From Siderastrea radians (taxonomy: Eukaryota > Cnidaria > Anthozoa > Scleractinia > Rhizangiidae), in assembly GCA_964017195.1 (NCBI GenBank), contig OZ024889.1, positions 53,166,711 to 53,230,710 on the forward strand: a stretch of 64,000 nucleotides of DNA. Reading direction: 5' to 3'. The position numbers were made by a program, and so were the translations under genes. The notes under the pieces are model-generated. The model ran no database searches, had not been told where the DNA came from, and saw nothing but the letters and a program-made list of their open reading frames with translations. Positions 43,701 through 58,700 of this stretch are shown piece by piece; the first letter of the stretch is position 1, and every line of letters starts with the position of its first letter.

Positions 43701-46700
43701 ATTTGGGTGATAAAATAAATTGTAACTTAGTAAATTTTGTTGACCCTATATTCACGTTAAATCAAGGTTGTTTAAGGTCATTTCTTAATACTATCAGATT
43801 TACACCGGCAAAGCGTTACCACTTGAACGGGTGTGATCACGTATGGCAATGAACCTCCCCTTCCTTCCAGCCCACTTCCTTTAATTTCTCTGTCCTAAAA
43901 AACCATTGTGAGTCAATAGGCAGAATAAGCTTACATTTCACAAGCACAAAATAAAAGTACATTCTCACCTGCTGCCTTTTGTTTCTAAGCCACTGAAGAA
44001 GATCCCCATGTGGGACATACTCCAAGATTAACATGATGGGCTCTGACCTGACCCAGTAGCCGAGCATGCTCAAAACATTCCTGTGAAAACCAATTTCCTT
44101 CATGAGCTCAATTTCCTGAAGAAACTGTTGTCTGCCTTCCTCTCCAGCTCTTTCTGGAAAAAATGAAAACCAAACAGAGCTTGTAAAAACTGAATTCAGG
44201 CATCAACGGGGTTCATACCCATTTTGGCTCTATTTGCAATCTGCGATAGTAGGCTTTGTTTTCAAGAATTAGGACTGTTGCTGCCTCACTCCACACGTAG
44301 CTATGCTTACGTTTTTGGCTTTTTACGCCCGAATCGTTCACGAAGAGTGAATGGCCAGATGGGATTGGGGACCTTAATCAAAGACGTTTTGTGAGCCACG
44401 GACGGAAACCGAAAGCTTACGCCCCCCCTCCCCCACCCCCCACACACTATCGCGTTTTTAAAAACCTGCGTTTTTGGTGTCTCGAAAACGGACAAAAAGA
44501 TCTTCGTCCACACAAATCAGTCGGTCAGGCCCACAGCACCGGCTGGTGTAAAAGGTAGCAAGAAAGGCTCTCCACTTTCCCCCGTCTTTGGCGGGCCTTT
44601 CTCAACTGCTGGAACATTGGAGTACATGTTGCGCGTGTCCCGTCCATCTCAAACGCCACTCCATAAAAATCACATTCATGTCAACTTCATTTGACAGCTA
44701 AAGAAAGTCGTTATTCGAGATAGTTCTGGGCCAGATATACGGAGAATTTTGAGCAAGGAAGATGTGTAGAAGCTGGATAACTTGTCAAGGTCCTGCTTGA
44801 CCATCCTCCAGCACTCGAAACGACGGAGTAGTGTTGATAGTCCACAGCTCCAATACATCTATAGAATTTTGTTTCTGTACTGTGTTGGGTCGACTTACGA
44901 CTTATATTAGCCGCGCAAAGGTGGCTATTGCTTTGCTGAGGCTGTTGATGATATCCTTGTTTGTGCCTCCGTCATGACTGACGATATTTCCAAGGCAGGT
45001 GAAAGGGACTATAAACCTATGTACCTTTCACTTTTCACTGATTCAACCCGCTCAAAGTTAACTGACATAACTTTGGATTTACTAAGGCTGATGGATAGCC
45101 CAACTAGCTGCCTAAAGAAGTGGAACCTGTTGGTTTTCTCCTAGATGTTGTCGGTTGGTGTGCGTGCGACAGAGGAGAAAAGTCATAGAAGGGATCGCCA
45201 CCTTGTAGTGGCACAAAAAGGCATGCGTTTTCAAACAAAAACGCATTAGTGTGGACGGGGCCTGGGTGTTTTCCTTTTAAAGCATTTCGACGCAGTTATG
45301 CAACGACAGAAACCGCCCACCACACCCTACTAGTAAGCCCGAGAATGAAGTCGAACGACTGGTACCACTGCAAGCTCTCTGAGCTAGACAACAAGCTTGT
45401 ACGGCTTACTGTAATTTGCGAAACGAAACGAAACGGAACGAAACGAAATGAAAATCTGTATTTGCGAAATGAAAATCTGTATTTTGCGAAATAAAAATGA
45501 GCCACCAGCGGTTCGGTGAGTTGGTTTTCGGATAATTTAAACTCCAATGTGCGTTACATTTTTATGTAAAACCTTGCAAAATTATTATCACCTTCAGTGA
45601 GCACTTTCGATCTCATCCATCATCAAAGCTTGCTTTATAAAATATCTTTAAACACCGCAGTGGCATGTGCTTTGTTCTATTTCGATTACCTGACCAGTGT
45701 TAGGAACCGAAGTTTTTTTCTTGGGGTTTCCGGAAAACTAAGTCTTAAGACCCGAAAAACTAAGACACGGAAAGCTAACACCCGGACAACTAAGAGCAAC
45801 CAATGTGACTTCCCACCATTTAGTACGAGATGGATCGGGAGAAAAGGAAAACAGCGATCCATTTTTAAGAAACACCTGTTTTCAAAATAAAATATATATA
45901 TATATATATATATATAAGAAAAAAGCAGAAAAGGGTAATTAAAACATTTCGCGGCAACATTTTTGTAGACACTCAGACTTGACCCATTAACCAGGAAATT
46001 ATAACGGAAAGAAAAACACGCGTCACGAAATCTTGGTATAACTGACGCTTTTGGTTACAGGAAAAATTTCACATGTCTCAAGTGCGAACAAGGTTTGGTT
46101 TGTTTTCTTTGTTGTGCGCTTGCTTCTTAGCCCGTTTTGAAGCAATTTCAGCGCGTTTCTCGGATTTCCCTGCACCGGATATAAATAGCAAAGAACAAAG
46201 GTCATATTGCGCAACTAGATTATATTTCCTTCTTGCTGCTTTACTCCACGTGCAAAAATTGCGGCCGGCAAAACGTGTCATCATGGCCCCTCTACTCCTA
46301 TTTCCTTTTGCAAATTACAGATTTTCATTTCGCAAAATACAGATTTTCATTTCGCAAATTACAGATTTCGCAAAATACAGTACGTTTCATTTTGTTTCGT
46401 TCTGTTTCGTTTCGTTTCGCAAATTACAGTAAGCCGCTTGTACAGCTAATCTATCTTTGCTAAAATGATGCGCGAGAGGCAGTAACTTTACTCCCCATAC
46501 AATTAATACACCAACGACTTACTCACCAAGTAGAACTTTTATGGCGACTACTCGTTCTTCATAGATCTGCACTCTTTCCTCCCTGGGCTTGAAAAATATT
46601 TCAGCCTTTGGAAATTCCCTCAGGACTCCTTTAAGAACTTTTCCAAAAGCACCTCTACCCAGCTCTTCCATCAAGGTCACTCGCTCGGGCGGGACCTCCC

Positions 46701-49700
46701 GAAGCAGTAAGGGAACGATGTCAGACTTCAACCTTAATAAAATAATATACTGATTTTAATAAACAAGTAATCACATGTAAGAATGCGCTGCTCACCAATC
46801 AGGTTATCTGTATTGCAGGTAACATCGAATCCTCTGACTCCTGTAACAGAAGGGTTCTGATCGCGTTTTGAGGGCATACGGTCCGTTGCCAAAAAAGGTA
46901 AAATTAGTTCTTACAAATACAGTCCATGTAGAAAGCATTGCATATACGACGTTATACTGCTGTGATCACGAGGAAGTAAGGGCAACATTCTTTCAATTAT
47001 TGCCTTCACTTCAGGCATTCAGTCAGTGTACGTATATGTTTGAGGATTGGGATGCTTCTAGAAACTGTTTTCAGGACTGAAATCATAACCTATAAGTAAC
47101 TTGAAATTTTTCATCTTTTTCCTTCTAAACGGTTCTTTTTGACACATAATGCTTTAATTTGTACAGTTTTGTAACAGTGATATATGAAATTAACCCTTGG
47201 TCAACGCTTTAAAATGGCACATTATACATTGGTCAGTTTAGTCTATTAAAAAGGAAGATTATTTGTAGTAGGAAGGAAATCTATGATTTCTAGTACTTTA
47301 CTCTACCTTCCTAGATGATTCTTAGGGCCCGTTTACATGGAGAGACGTGATCCTTTTAGAGGGGTCAGAAGATACACCCCTTTACGTGCAAAGGGTTATC
47401 CACAGGGTTATCATTTCAGTTAAAGCTGAGGTAAACCTGACTCTATCGCATCCACGTCGCCATCGTTAAATTCGCACCAAGATTTTTTATTTTTAAGATG
47501 TCCATGTTCATTTGTTTGGGTTCTTTGGTGCTGATTGTGACTGCACCGCCACTTTTCTTTTGCTTTTTTGACTTACTTGTTGTTTCTCCTTATAGCTGTC
47601 CCTCGACAACACTTCATAAGACTATCGACTTCCTTACCGGCGTTAGTGCTTTCACCCTTTAACAGGTATGCAATCTGAAGAATCTTCGACTTTTGTTTTC
47701 TTCTTTCTGCTTATTTGATTTTGCAAACGGACAACGCTAAAATTTTTTCCCTGGTCTTACTGCACGAAGCCATTTCAGAGTTTAACGGGTATGTGACCCG
47801 CACTACCTTGGGCTTTTGCCTGCCTTAAACAAACAAAAACTTTGTCCTGCTAGGAGGGTTATCCTACTAAACAGAGAGGCTAGCCCTCTCTCTAGGGAGA
47901 CCCCGCGTATCATGCAAACGAAACCGCTGGGAAATACATTAGAGAAGGGTAACTCTTCTAGATGGTTCACTCTCCCTTCATGTAAATAGCCCCTTACAAA
48001 TTGCGGCCAACAGAAAAAAAAAAACGTAAATATGTAAAAGAGATGTTCCGGTACCTAACACTTCAAAAGTTCAATAACATGAATTTTCGTACCTCTTTGA
48101 GACGGGATTTCCGCGTACGATCCTTTTACTCCTCCTGTAGCGAATAATAACCAAAATTACTGCAGCAACCACAATTCCAGCAACTATGCCAGCTATCTTT
48201 GAAGAATCGTTGTTAACGATGTCTGTACCGTTTTTGATGGACAATGTTTCCTCAGTTTTAACTGCAACTTAAAATGTATATATTTTTTTTCAGTTTACGC
48301 TTTATGTTGTAAAAAAATCGAATCATTAACCAACAAGACTTAAAATTCACCAATGTGATCGTGGCGTGCTAATCTACTAGAAACTTGAAATAAATATGTT
48401 TATGTCTATGTCTACATATGGTGTGACCAAGAAAGGTTGGGGTTCTATATTCATCTGGTTTTTCCAGTGCACTCATTGTTTTTATAAGAAGGTCAAATTT
48501 TAGCTGAGCCTGAACCGGAACTGAATGTTCTTTTTTTTTGGCGATTTGAGCCTGAAACGTTTTTAGCAATGTTCTTAAGATTAATTCTATAGTATTTCAG
48601 TAAATCATAGTTGTGAGTGAAAGAAGGAACAAATAGGCCAAGTTCTACCAATTTTCTAAATGTTATACGTTTGTTTTTTTTTTAATGGAAGATGACTTGC
48701 GACGATGACGAAGACTTTCCCTGACCAAATTAGGTTACGTAAAATCAGGTTACTTAAAAATTATTCGACTCAACACTAGTAGCAGTCACATCAGGAGCGT
48801 TAACTACAGTTAATTCTGGTTAATTCTGGCTCTCAACCTTGTAATATGAATATTTTTCAAACGTTTTGCAACTTACGATATATACACATGCAACGAAACT
48901 GAACACCTTTAGTTTAGCTTGTAAGACTCGGTATACCAAAAAAACCAGGACAACTACAACTAAATAGGTTACCTTGTACAGGTAATAAGGAGGTTGATAT
49001 AAGAATAAAAGGTCGAAATTAGGCCTTTATTTAGCATAAGGGGGCAATGACCAAGTACAGGCATTGTACTGTTGCCGTACATTTTCCCAGTCAACCAAAT
49101 ATCTCGATATGCCTTGTTTCATGAGATAAAAGTTAAAGCTAATATCACACCTGTGTTGGTTTTTACTTGCCAGGAGGTCGACAAGTCACTTTCCATTTTG
49201 GCATTATGGGCGGACACTGCAAATTCATATTTCGTGTCACAAAGGAGCGGAATATAAAGGAAGGTGTTTGTAACTTGGGAAATGGGAATTTGTATCCAGT
49301 CGGTTTCACTGTCTTGTGAATTTTTCTCTCTGTAATATACTGTGAACTTCAGGATAGGGCATGCATCTTGTCTTGGTGGACTCCATGTGAGGTTAACATT
49401 GCAACCATTTATCTCAGTTTCTTTGTTGTTAATAACAGGAGGTGTCGGTTTGCCTTTTGAAATTAAAATGAAAAGATATATACACGTTAGAAATTGTTTA
49501 CCTTCATATGAAACGCACAACATCTAAAATGGGTTGCTTGGCTTATGGCCTCCTAGCAAAGCAGGAGGGAGAAAAGGGAAATTGCAACGAAAGGCCTTAC
49601 ATCTTCCTTCAGGTCACGATTTACCTTGCTTAAAGTCATACACTTTTCATCTCTTCAAATCTATCATGTAATTGAATTTCTTTGTCCGAAAAAGATTTTC

Positions 49701-52700
49701 ATCGACACAAAATAAACCATTTGTTTCTTATCAGTGTCTTATTGCTGTCGATAGTTTTGTTTAGATCTTCCATTATACTTTTGTAAAGTTTTCCCATTTT
49801 CTCTTAGCGTGAACTAGTTTAAAATTGCTTTCCACTGAGTTGCTTACGAGACAGAATACGACAACCCACGTGTAAATTGTCACGTGCCTGTGTGCAGCCG
49901 TGTCGTGATTTGCTACAAAATTGTGACTTGTTTGACTCTGTAAGTGTTTTATGTAAATCTTTTACGTAATATAATTAGATTTTTCAATTTTAACTATTAT
50001 AGACTATATTAATTATATATATTTTGTCAAATTGTTAGTTACGCATTTGGTTTTAATTTAACGGTAATTTTCACAAAATACTAGCAACGGCAAGGCAAAT
50101 TTTACAAACCTGGACAGAAGCCACTGTTCCTCAGCTTGGGGGAGGCGGGGGCATCCCACCTCCCTGAATCCGAGAGTATTAAAGCTACGACAACATATAA
50201 CAACGAGACTTCGAGGATAGAAAAATATTTTGTTTGAGGTCCGCAACATGACCTGATTGTGTCACATGATGTGGAAATTAGGTCATGACTTCCAAAATGG
50301 CGGCCATCTGGCTTCCGCTTTTTTTAAAATGACCATAATTGGTCGAAGACTAATTAAAACCAATAAAGAAACAAAAAATGAACCAGGAATGTGAAATTTA
50401 ACACAATGAAGTTAAAAATTTTCACTTTAGGGAAATGGGAGGGCACAAAGTACCCCCCCTGCTAAATTCCGATAGTATTAAAGCCTTAACTCAAGAGAGG
50501 ATAAAGGGGTAAGAGGGTTTATCTCCCATGTAGGCCCTATTCCCATATCCTAATCCCTCTAAAGTTATTTTTAGTGACAAAATTCAAATTTCAAAACTTT
50601 GTATCTTTTGAGTGGATACACATATTCCATTAATTTTTTCAGTTTTGAGATCTGTGTAACAAGATCATTCAGAAATCATTATAAGCTATTCCATAATACT
50701 AAAAGTAAAATTTAGCGCCAACTTTGTGACGTCATTTTACCGGCAAAAATGTCCAAATTAGAAAAATTAAAATCATGAAATTTTACAGAACGACGAGTTC
50801 TATATAAATGAAAATAAATATATGAAATAATCATATATTTGAACTGCAGATAAAAGTAGAATTATATGAAGATCATCGCAGTTAAAGTGTTTCAACTTAA
50901 GCAGTTGAAAAGAAGAAACCTGAAAAAATTCATGCTCGAATGGGAATCGAACCCATGACCTCTGCGATACCGGTGCAGTGCTCCAACCAACTGAGCTATC
51001 AAGCCAACTGGGAGCTGGTCAATTGTGAGTTCGTATTTATCCCGTAGATGGAGAAATGAAACGATTCCATCCATCTACCGGATAAATAAGAACTCACAAT
51101 TGACCAGCTCCCAGTTGGCTTGATAGCTCAGTTGGTTAGAACGCTGCACCAGTATCGCAGAGGTCATGGGATCGATTCCCATTCGAACCTGAATTTTTTT
51201 CAGGTTTCTTCTTTTCAACTGCTTAAGTTGAAACACTTTCACTGCGATGATCTTCATATAATTCTGAGTTCTATATTGTTACGAAAATTCAGGGTGATTG
51301 CTTTAAAACTTAATAAGGTATTTGAAATTTGAATTTCCCAGCATTTGTTACTAAAAATAACTTAAGAGGGATTAGGATGGGCATAGGGCCTATATGGAGG
51401 AGTAGCTCTCTTGCTTAACAACAAAACGCGGAAGGAAAAAGGTTCCTTTGAGGTCCACAACATGATCTGATGACGTCATTTGACGTGATTTTCAAAAGAA
51501 GCGGCCATCCTGGATCCGCCATCCTGGATTTCTTGGTTTGTCCAAAACCATCAAAACTCATTAAAATTGCAATAAAAAGCAGTAAAAGAACACTCAAATG
51601 ATCTAAAAATGTAAAGGTTAGAAAAACCACCTTTTAAAACTTTTTCATTTAAAACAATAAAATTTAAATGTTTGCGAAAGCTAGCTACGAAAATATACTA
51701 TAATGAAAAACCAGCAAAGAAAAAACGACGAGCGAGCTGGTTTCCCGATATTTCGGACAGTCAAGCCGTCCTTCCTCGGGGGATTTAATGAAAATACGAA
51801 TAGTCGTAACAATATGTAGTAAAACGGTTACAGTAGATATATGATACAATTGTTTGGAATTTAAAATTTGAACAAGCCAATGAGGACGACATAAAGTTAC
51901 CATGAATAAACAAAGAGAAGAGTAAATAAATAAATAAATAAATAAATAAAAATGATAATAAAGAAATTAAAAAGAGAGGATTAATAGTCATCGTCTCTGT
52001 TTATACCATGTGGTTGCATAGTTTTGGCCTTATCTATATAAAATGATTCGCGAGCTCTAGGTATGGATTCTCTTTTAGAATTAATGAGTTGGAGTGGAAT
52101 AAGTTCGATGTCCGTGAGTTTGTGTCCTTTTTGACTAAAGTGCTGCGGTACTGCATCGGTGGTCTTGTTTTGTATGGCTCTACGATGCTCTCCAAATCTG
52201 TCACGTATTGCGCGTTTTGTTTGTCGGATGTATTCTGCTGGAGCATTTGGACTGTTTTGCATTTTCGGCATTGGATTTTATTTTTACACTTCATGGTAAT
52301 TTTATGTCGTCCTCATTGGCTTGTTTGAATTTTAAATTCCAAACAATCGTATCATATATCTACTGCAACCGTTTTACTACATATTGTAACGACTATCCGT
52401 ATTTTCATTAAACCCCCGAAGAAGGACGGCTTGACTGTCCGAAATATCGGGAAAACCAACTCGCTCGTCGTCTTTTGTTTGCTGTTTTTTCATTATAGTT
52501 TATTTTAGTAACTTTAAAAACAGCAGGATCTTGATTGTGGTCACATCTTATAGAAGTTTCTACGAAAATATGGCTGCCATGATCGATGACCTAGCATACC
52601 AAACGTTTCCCAGATAAATTTCAAGACAAGCCACGAAGTTTGGTATCTATTGCTTGCATATTAAAAAAATTATAAACGTTCAAAGTCAGCGGAGACCCTC

Positions 52701-55700
52701 ACCCCCTCCCCCAAGCTGAATTGGTTTAAGTCAGCCAAAAATTAGGATTTTGGATAGAGCTCTTATTCTGCCTAATCCCTTGGAGTACCCGGCGAGCAGT
52801 TCTTGGAAAAACGCGCTCAGAGACGGCACTGCTATTGGTTTAAATGAGGTTCTAAATCCCTCCGATTCTCAAAACCTTTGAAGGGCGAGGTATAAAGTAA
52901 AATTCTGAAACAGGTCTTTGAAAGCCTTGACATTACTCATGTTACCTCTGAACAAGTCGGAAATCTGATCCACAGACAAAGCCACTCCCACCACATAAAG
53001 ATCCATTACTGATCCAACGAAAGGCTGGGTTATTAATGGTATTTTAAATAAATCCATATTGTTTCCAATAATATAGTAGTGCTGGAAGCGATCTGATAGA
53101 AGGAAGTATTCGTTCCATTGTTCTTTTAACACTTTTTCTGTACCATTAACGAACACTTTCATCTTAAAATGCTGACATGTCACAGCTATATGATTCCAAT
53201 CATTTTTGCTGAAGTGTGCTTCTTTCAACGTGTTGTAAATTGACAAAAAGACAATGGAACTTTTAATTGCCAGGTAAAGTAGTTTTCCACTAATTGACCT
53301 GAGTGCTATTATAGGCCCCTCAAAACCAGTGGATTTTACCCAAAATGCAATTGTGAAGTCACAGCTAGTGATATTTAAGCTTGGCACAGCAGCATAGGAG
53401 TCGAGGTGAGTGAAATGTACGGCCTTGCTGCCAGGGCACCAACCATCAGTGAAGTTTACAGAACCAAAATATCTACCAAAAGAAGAAATACCAATGTGAT
53501 TACATCAAGCAGAGTGTAATGGGTCATGCCTTGCAGGTTCGGGAATGAAGATGGAAATGACTGTTACTCACTGGTAACATTCTGTCGTGAGATTTGGCAG
53601 ATTTTTTCTTGTAATTTCAAAACTTAAGATACCATTTTAAGGTAAATAAGAGCTGTACTGACCGTACATCAGGATCAGAACCATCTAAGAACCAGTGGCC
53701 ATACATTCCGTTACCTGAAAAAGGAAGGTATTTTCTATTGTTTTATTTAGCTGCAATACCACATATTCAAATAAACATACACTGAAATTGAAAGTAAAGG
53801 TTCACCCCGAAATAACTTTAGGAGTATGCAAGTCACAGAAATGAAACAGCCCGCTGCTAAAATTATACTGTCTTGAATGGAAAAAGATTTGAGCCTTGAT
53901 TTAGTGTAAAGGATTTCGATGACACTCTTGTATCACCTACATAAACTCATTTAAAATAATCAAAGACAAGAGAAAGACATGAAAATGATCTTAGAATATT
54001 AAAAAAACGCTGGAAAAAAATGGCAAAATTATCATTCGAAGTATGGAAAATGTAGAGTAATGTTACATGATTTATATTTAGCCGGCGTAGCAAACGTTTC
54101 TGTAGGTTTTTCCGCCCGTTCGAGCATTTTCGCTTTTTGGCGGCGCGAAAATTGGGGCGAGCGCAACACTGATGGAAAGAGCAGGGAGGGGGAGGGGAGG
54201 CGAGAAAAGGAAACGCTTGCCTGCAAACCCCATGATTTTGAAAACCGCCCCTTTGACTCTTTCGCAGTTGGATAAATTCATAGCGTGACAGCTTGTGAAT
54301 AAAGTATTTTACGAATAACATGATATAAATCTACCTCCATCAAAATCACAACAAACTTCAAGTGATGGCTTCAGGATTTGTCGTAATTTCACAGTTAAAT
54401 TTGGAACTTTATCTCAACCTGGAAAATCGGGTTTAGTTTCTTCGAAAAACCTTTTCAAAGCGTCGCAAAGAAAGGATTCTTATGAAAAAATTTTCGCTGA
54501 TCTTTGCAGGGCAGTTGTAGTGAAAGTTGTCCAAAACTTAGAGCTACTTTTAGACCGTGTGCCTGTGCAATTCTTGCGCTCGAAAAATTCGGAATTTAGG
54601 GGTATCTTCGAAGTTATTCAGAATGCGATAGCTTGAAAACGGCTGCTCCAAACTCCATCAGGCAACAGTCCTTGTCGTACGAATGTTCGTGTAGATTCCT
54701 CCGTGTCGGTAAACGCCGGGGGTAAAAGCTTCCCACAAGGCTTTGAGATCTGCCGTCGTATCAGGACAAAAATAATCTTCTTGAGTCAAACTGTACATGG
54801 ACGATTTACCAGCTGGAGAGGAACTTCAGGTAAAAGCAGTGATAGTGTGAGAAAGTCACTACAAGAATTCCCCGATCGAGACAAGGAAAGTAACCAGTTC
54901 GTTGTGTTCATGCGGGTCACGCTCAAATGAACGACCTGATTTGATGGAAGGATTTATCACTTGGCAATCAACACTACCATGCCGCGCCAATCAGGAAAAT
55001 TCGTTCGCACACGAAAGGGTTTTTTTAAATCGTGGGGTTTGCGGGCAAGCGTTTCCTTTCCTCCCTTCCCCTTCCCCTTGTCGCACTTTTTTTGCGCTCG
55101 CCCCAATTTTCGCGCTTTCGAAAAGCGAAAAATGCTTCAAACCTTCGGAAGCCCTACGGAAACGCTTGTTACGCAGGCTAATTTATATTTAGATCATATT
55201 GGAGTAGTGTTCGTTACGGGAAACCTTAAAGGAGAACTGAAGTCCAAAAATCATGTTTGTTTTCATTATTTTATTTGGAAGCTTTAGACATATAAAATCA
55301 AGTTTTGGCAATTATTTTCACTTGCGACTTGTTATTTTCGAAAAAATTGGGTTTGAAATTGGGATTTTCCCGCTTTTTGAGCTTTGTCATTGTGGGCTCG
55401 CTACAAATGTCAGCGGTATGTTGTGACGTAAGTGATGGGGAAAGATATTCCGTTTGTCCAAAGAGTTCTACTAGCTGCTTCAAATCCAAGGCTTTGCTAT
55501 TTCACAAATATTACTTTCCATCATGAACTGTGTACACCCTTTCCAGTTTGAAATAGAATATTTCCTTTGTGAATAGCTAATTGGCTCGGAAGAAGAAGTC
55601 TGTGACCCAGATCTTGAGAGAATCGGGAACGCTGAATTAGCAACGATTTGCGCTCAATTGCGAAGACCATGTAGGCGAGGATAATTCAAGCTATGTTGAG

Positions 55701-58700
55701 GGCTGAGAATTAATTTATCAAGAAGTTGAGGAGCTCAATTAAAAGTGTGGATCAATCAGGTTTGTTTCCATTCGTGTGGTATTTCTATTACTTGTTAGTG
55801 AGTGAGTTGGATTTAAAATCGATCGATCCCGTGCTCCAAGCCATACGCCCGGCTATCGGTTGTGAGTAAAGCCGGGGCACATGTTCACGTTTGCACGCGA
55901 ATTTCTTCTCCTTCATGCAGCAGTATAACTACCACTGAGTATGCTAAGTTAAGAATTCTTCTGAACCGTTCTTGTGCGGCAAATAAATAATCTATCCCAA
56001 CAGATCCGGCATTGTTTTGACACCAAGGTCATACAACAGCCGCTTATCGCGTATTGCATTTCACGTTCCGTAATTTTTCCCTGTTATTGCGATATTTTCC
56101 CCTGGCTTCCAGCTTTTCTACAATATAGCATTTAGAACTTCGTGCCGGGTAGAATAAACTGGTCAATAACTCCAGCGTTGACTGTGAAGATATTTTGAAA
56201 CGAACTCAGTTACGGAGAAAAGTGGTGTGACAAAACAGAATAAAAACCGATAAATAATTATTATAGTCTGTGAGTGTGCCGAAAGCAAGGTACATGTTGT
56301 AGCTTTATTTTCATGAATCTGTTATATAGCCTATCAGATCAAATACCTGATGCAAGAACGAAAAATTATGCTTTCAGTTGAAAATTTGCGAAGGTAATTC
56401 ACAGTGTAATGAAAACATGACATGTCAACACAAAGGGATATAATATTATTTGAAGGTGCGCGGACTTTATGGATTACGGCAGGTATTTGATGCCCGATGA
56501 GCGGAGCGCTAAATGTTAATGTTCGAACCGAAATCCAGTATTGAAGTACAAAAAAAAATGGCAAGGTTTACGATAAATGAGTACAAGATTATGCATGTTT
56601 ATGTAGTAGAGTAGGCTGCAGAGATTTGTAACACAAAGATATACTGATGCGTTCCAGTATCTGTGATTGTTTGTAGCGGAGCCTGCGGGCAAAGCCCGCC
56701 AGCGGAGCTCCATTGCTAAGGAAAATTGGTAACCTATCAAGCCGAGAAATTTTGGTTGTGACGTAATAGTCACGTGACCGTCCGTCCGTCCGCACAGTCT
56801 CTGGGAGGGGGAGGGGAGCGCCAAGGCAACCCGACGGGGGCAGAGAATGCCATCTTTTCCTGGGCAACCCGCGTTTATCTTGGCGGGAAATCGCATGACC
56901 ATCGTCGCTTTTGAAAAAGAGGTTTCTTTAAAAGCTTCAGCTTCTTAAGCATTTAACGATTGTTCGAGAGTACTGAAGTTTTATACTTGACAAAAAAGAC
57001 ATCTAATATCTATAAATGGAAAGAAAAAGTTCAAAAGAATTCTGGTAGAAGGCGAAAAGTTCAAGTTACGAAAGGTGCCTTCAAAGGTCTTCATGGCTTT
57101 GTTTTCTTCACGGCGGAGAGTTTGCCCTGTTCTTAAACACAACCGAGTAAGTGAAGTTTTTAAAGGGTCTAAGGTACATGATTTCGAGTATTACGGTGAA
57201 AGAAATTACGTTTTGAAATAGAAATTTGATTTATGCCATTAGAAATGTGTCATTTACTTTTGAATTTAAAAAATTATTAGAAAACGCGCTCAGATTTGTG
57301 ACAGATTCTTGAATATCTTTCCATGCTCAGCCGATTTCACTAGTGTGGACTGACCTACGATTTTGGAAGTGTAACGCGAATTGCATTTAAGTATAAACTT
57401 ACGGGTTTTCGAATAAACATTTTTCAAAAATGATTTCTCAGTCCATTATTTTGTGTTTGTTTATTCATAACAATAGGTCTAAGCACAGTCGCAAGACAAC
57501 TGCACAAGCTTTGCTTTCAATTTTGACTGTCCGGTCCATCTGTTTGTGCAACTGTCGATTTTCTTGTCCTAGAAGTTTTCAATAGTAATAATCTTTTAAG
57601 CGAAGCAGTCGTCGGTTTAAAGCTATTTTATTCAAAAAGCTTGCGAAAACAGTTTTGTGCGTTCCTCAAAGCGCCTAACTTTATATAGGCTTACTTCGCA
57701 TCCGCAAAACTTATGCCGGCATAGTTTAATTAAAGTGTGTTTGGTGTTTCTTTGTTTTGAATCTTCATGGTCTCTAGTTAGAGAACGAAATATAACAGTT
57801 ATTTGAAAAACTATAAGCGAAGCAGTTGTCGGTTTAAACCTATTACATCCGAAAAGCTTCCAAAAACAGTTCTGTGCATTTTTAAAAGCGCTCTAATTTC
57901 AGACAATTTGCAGCCGCAAAACTTATGCCACAGAGTTAAGAATGTTTGCACGGTGTTTGTTTGTTTGTTTTCAATCTCGATGGTCTCAAGTTAGAGAACG
58001 AAATATAAGGGTTACTTAAGTAACTATAAGCGAAGCAGTTTTGAGTTTAAAGCTATTTTATCCGGTAAGTAATGTGTGTTCCTCAAAGTGCTTGAATTTT
58101 TTCGCGGCTGCTAAAACGTACGCAACATTTCTTCGATAAGTTTATTACAAGTGCTTCGAAGCTCCCCAGATCCTTTCTTTCGGGTAGTCCCAGTAAAATG
58201 CCGGTGAAATATCAGTATAAATTTTTGACCAGAGTAATATTTTTATTTAGTGGCAGTTCATGTTATTTGTTAACATCCGAACGCGATGAAGACAACCCAT
58301 TTAAACAGTCGAATAATTTTTATTTTTGTAAATGAGCGCCGTTTCAAGTTCATTCAAGCGAACAGCCAATAATCCAAGGAGACTTGACAAGCCTTGACAG
58401 TTAATGACAGGATATGGAAACATTACAAACACCAAGCAACACGGTTCGTGAGCAAAATGTGTTCAGTTTGATGCCCGAAAAAAAAATAATCAAGCTGTGC
58501 TCAGCCTCGGAAGACTTTTAGGCTTTTTGAGAAACACTTTTCGAAAGCGAACGAGCCAAAAAAAGCCCCGAAATATATTTCAGACCGAAAAGTTTCAGGA
58601 CTATTTTTGAGAAACGAACACCAGTTTATTCCTTCGCGGCTCCGCTTTTAGGCTTGGCTAAATCTATATATTAAGACTTACACGAACTGACCACAGTCAT

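Larger units (their letters stand above)
50857..51265. repeat. Palindrome of two head-to-head tRNA-derived SINE copies
   Basis: Arms of about 200 bp (tagaattatatgaagatcat ... and its complement) meet around a centre of about 20 bp near 51040-51064. Each arm contains one tRNA-Thr-like head. Confidence 0.85.
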
